Under the pieces are notes generated by a model. The model had not been told where the DNA came from and searched no databases. It saw only the letters and a list, made by a program, of their open reading frames with translations. Below, in pieces: positions 4,805 to 6,317 of a stretch of 6,317 nucleotides of DNA; the stretch's first letter is position 1; each line of letters opens with the position of its first letter. Made by a program: the position numbers and the translations under genes. Source of the DNA: an uncultured Oscillospiraceae bacterium (GTDB lineage: Bacteria > Bacillota > Clostridia > Oscillospirales > Acutalibacteraceae); NCBI GenBank assembly GCA_900552605.1, contig USAR01000088.1:1-6317 (forward strand). The letters are read 5' to 3'.

Positions 4805-6073
4805 ATGAACACCCCGCTTGCGGACAGAATACGTCCTAAGACTCTTGACGAGGTTGTGGGACAGCGCCATTTGCTCGGCGCAAATAAACCGCTTAGAAAA
4901 ATTATTGAATCGGGCAAAATTCCCAATATGATATTTTACGGTCCGTCGGGCGTCGGCAAAACCACACTTGCCGGAATTATTGCCTCACAAAGCGGAATGA
5001 GACTGCACAAGCTTAATGCCACCACCGCCACCACTGCCGACATAAAGGAAATTGTGGCTGAAATCGGCACGGTTGCAGGCTTTGGCGGCATTTTGCTGTA
5101 CCTTGACGAAATTCAGTATTTTAATAAAAAGCAGCAGCAGATATTGCTGCAATTTATTGAGTCGGGCGATATAACGCTGATTGCTTCCACAACGGAGAAT
5201 CCTTATTTTTATGTTTATAATGCAATACTCAGCCGCTCCACGGTATTTGAATTTAAAACGGTGGAGACTTCCGACCTTTTGCCTGCCGTTAAACGCGCGG
5301 CAAGACTGATGGCGGAAGAGATGAACGCCGAATGTGAGCTTTCGGACGAGGTTGCCGAGATAATTGCCAAGGGCTGCGGCGGCGATGTTCGCAAATCAAT
5401 AAACGCGGTTGAGCTGTGCCTGCTTTCCGCAGAAAATGAGAACGGCAAGCTCGATGTATCTCCCGACACGGCGCGCGAGCTTTCTCAACACAGCGCAATG
5501 CGCTACGACCGCGAGGGAGACGACCATTATGACATAGTTTCCGCTTACCAAAAGTCAATGCGCGGCTCAGACCCCGACGCCGCACTTCACTATCTTGCGC
5601 GGCTGCTTGAGGCAGGCGACCTGCCATCTGCTTGCCGCAGGCTTATGGTATGTGCGTGTGAGGACGTGGGACTTGCCTATCCGCAGATAATCCCCATTGT
5701 GAAAGCGGCGGTGGATATCGCAAACGCAGTAGGACTGCCGGAAGCGCGCATACCGCTTGCGGACGCTGTTATAATGGTTGCAACCTGTCCTAAATCGAAC
5801 TCCGCCTACCTTGCGATAAATGCCGCTGCGGAAGATATTAAACGCGGCAACTCGGGACCTGTTCCGAGAAATCTGCAAAACAAGCATTTTGACGGTGAGG
5901 ACGCCGTGATTAAGGGTCAGCACTATATTTATCCGCACGACTATTCCAACCACTATGTTGAACAAAACTACCTTCCGGAAACTATGCACAATACAAAATA
6001 CTATGAGTTTGGAAACAACAAAAACGAGCAAAGCTTTAAGGCATATTGGGACAGCATTAAGGGCAAAAAATGA
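4805..6073 (+). CDS. rarA: Replication-associated recombination protein A (AAA+ ATPase)
   Basis: This 422-residue protein is the RarA/MgsA (Mgs1/WRNIP1) family clamp-loader-like AAA+ ATPase, which works at stalled replication forks, probably on single-strand ends together with SSB. Visible parts in order are the N-terminal PLADRIRPKTLDEVVGQ box (4-20), Walker A GPSGVGKT (46-53), Walker B LLYLDEIQ (97-104) with D101 and E102, sensor 1 STTENP (128-133), the arginine finger in SRS (R144), and sensor 2 GGDVRKSIN (192-200, R196). The family-specific C-terminal half follows: DHYDIVSAYQKSMRGSDPDAAL (240-261), CEDVGLA (285-291) and YPHDYSNHYVEQNYLP (376-391). The length is normal for the family and all catalytic residues are present. 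Walker B reads DEIQYFNKKQQQ where many family members have DEIHRFNK, a clade variation. GAGG lies nine bases before the ATG. It appears monocistronic, with the palindrome at 6111-6160 downstream. Confidence 0.95.
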   Translation: MNTPLADRIRPKTLDEVVGQRHLLGANKPLRKIIESGKIPNMIFYGPSGVGKTTLAGIIASQSGMRLHKLNATTATTADIKEIVAEIGTVAGFGGILLYLDEIQYFNKKQQQILLQFIESGDITLIASTTENPYFYVYNAILSRSTVFEFKTVETSDLLPAVKRAARLMAEEMNAECELSDEVAEIIAKGCGGDVRKSINAVELCLLSAENENGKLDVSPDTARELSQHSAMRYDREGDDHYDIVSAYQKSMRGSDPDAALHYLARLLEAGDLPSACRRLMVCACEDVGLAYPQIIPIVKAAVDIANAVGLPEARIPLADAVIMVATCPKSNSAYLAINAAAEDIKRGNSGPVPRNLQNKHFDGEDAVIKGQHYIYPHDYSNHYVEQNYLPETMHNTKYYEFGNNKNEQSFKAYWDSIKGKK

Positions 6074-6110
6074 GCGGTGTTTTTTAAAAACCACGCTGCA
6101 AAAGGAAAAG

Positions 6111-6160
6111 CAAGCCCACCGTTCACAGTACCGTTAACGGTACTGTGAACGGTGGGCTTG
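6111..6160. repeat. 50-bp perfect palindrome after rarA
   Basis: Positions 6111-6135 and 6136-6160 are exact reverse complements with no spacer, centred on GTTAAC. ACCGTT occurs at 6118-6123 and 6130-6135, and its complement AACGGT at 6136-6141 and 6148-6153, so each arm carries a 12-bp-spaced direct repeat. It starts 38 nt after the rarA stop and could fold as a very stable RNA hairpin acting as a terminator or 3' stabiliser, but no U tract follows directly. A smaller imperfect hairpin (6073-6097) overlaps the stop codon. Confidence 0.75.
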
Positions 6161-6229
6161 ACTGTGTCCGACAAGCGGAAGTTTGACTTTTGCCGTTTTT
6201 TCAAATATCTTTAGAAATCTTTTCGTTTG

Positions 6230-6300
6230 CACGTCGTTGAGATTCCGGAAATACAACCAAAGTCTGCGGCGTCGCTTGAGCGCGCAGCGCCAACCGTTTC
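6230..6300 (+). repeat. Dispersed GC-rich intergenic repeat, copy C
   Basis: In the same orientation as the left-edge copy A, it repeats CACGTCG (6230-6236), AAGTCTGCGGCGT (6260-6272) and GCGCGCAGCGCCAACCGTTTC (6280-6300). It lacks the 49-bp insertion seen in copy B. The left third has diverged most. It is non-coding and lies in the flank downstream of rarA, near the window edge, so its right limit is uncertain. Confidence 0.7.
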
Positions 6301-6317
6301 AACGAAGTTCCGCATTT

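Noticed and set aside
4805..6073. Walker B change (DEIQ instead of DEIH) as a sign of a defective ATPase
   Set aside because: The catalytic Asp and Glu, Walker A, sensor residues and arginine finger are all intact, so this is better explained as clade variation.
5567..6094. 175-codon minus-strand frame inside rarA
   Set aside because: It overlaps the well-conserved C-terminal half of RarA, and its predicted protein is arginine-rich and unlike any known family, typical of an antisense shadow frame.
1..6317. CRISPR array, tRNA or rRNA genes, or transposase
   Set aside because: I found no regularly spaced repeats, no tRNA T-arm plus anticodon arrangement, no rRNA core sequence and no transposase or integrase motifs.

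Overview
This window looks like chromosomal DNA of a spore-forming member of the Clostridia, probably an Oscillospiraceae/Ruminococcaceae-type gut anaerobe. The evidence is a SpoVB-type flippase followed by a LysM-GH18 protein of the YaaH/SleL spore-lysin type, AGGAGG-like ribosome binding sites, AT-rich promoters, moderate GC, and a Clostridia-style RarA. The placement is inferred from protein style; no taxonomic marker is present.

Layout. Positions 1-448 hold no gene; they contain two inverted copies of a GC-rich intergenic repeat, one carrying a 49-bp double-hairpin insertion. A good sigma-A-like promoter (449-477) then precedes a 70-codon frame (522-734) that matches only the extreme C-terminus of GH31 glycosidases, so it reads as a gene remnant. 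A 19-bp perfect hairpin (769-816) separates it from the convergent gene at 879-1208, a small SLOG/DprA-like Rossmann protein. That gene is divergent from a 67-residue ribbon-helix-helix (RHH) regulator (1316-1519). A perfect 9+1+9 palindrome lies in their shared intergenic region, just downstream of the SLOG gene's extended -10 promoter, and looks like an operator.

Positions 1520-1882 hold no protein gene. They contain the RHH gene's terminator, a possible orphan promoter and several strong hairpins. On the minus strand, 4662-1883 is a two-gene operon: a SpoVB/MurJ-like flippase (502 aa) whose stop codon overlaps the start of a 2xLysM-GH18 protein (424 aa) by 4 bp. A weak sigma-E-like promoter lies upstream, which would suit mother-cell expression. 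Divergently, 4805-6073 encodes the RarA/MgsA clamp-loader-like ATPase (422 aa). Downstream are a 50-bp perfect palindrome (6111-6160) and a third copy of the dispersed repeat at the right edge.

Functionally, the flippase and LysM-GH18 genes form a sporulation/envelope unit and rarA is replication-fork housekeeping. The SLOG/RHH pair is a small accessory regulatory module of unknown role. The three well-identified core genes are ordinary. The points worth a second look are the promoter-driven GH31 tail, the SLOG/RHH module with its operator, the structured gene-free stretch at 1600-1867, and the repeat family with its modular hairpin insertion.
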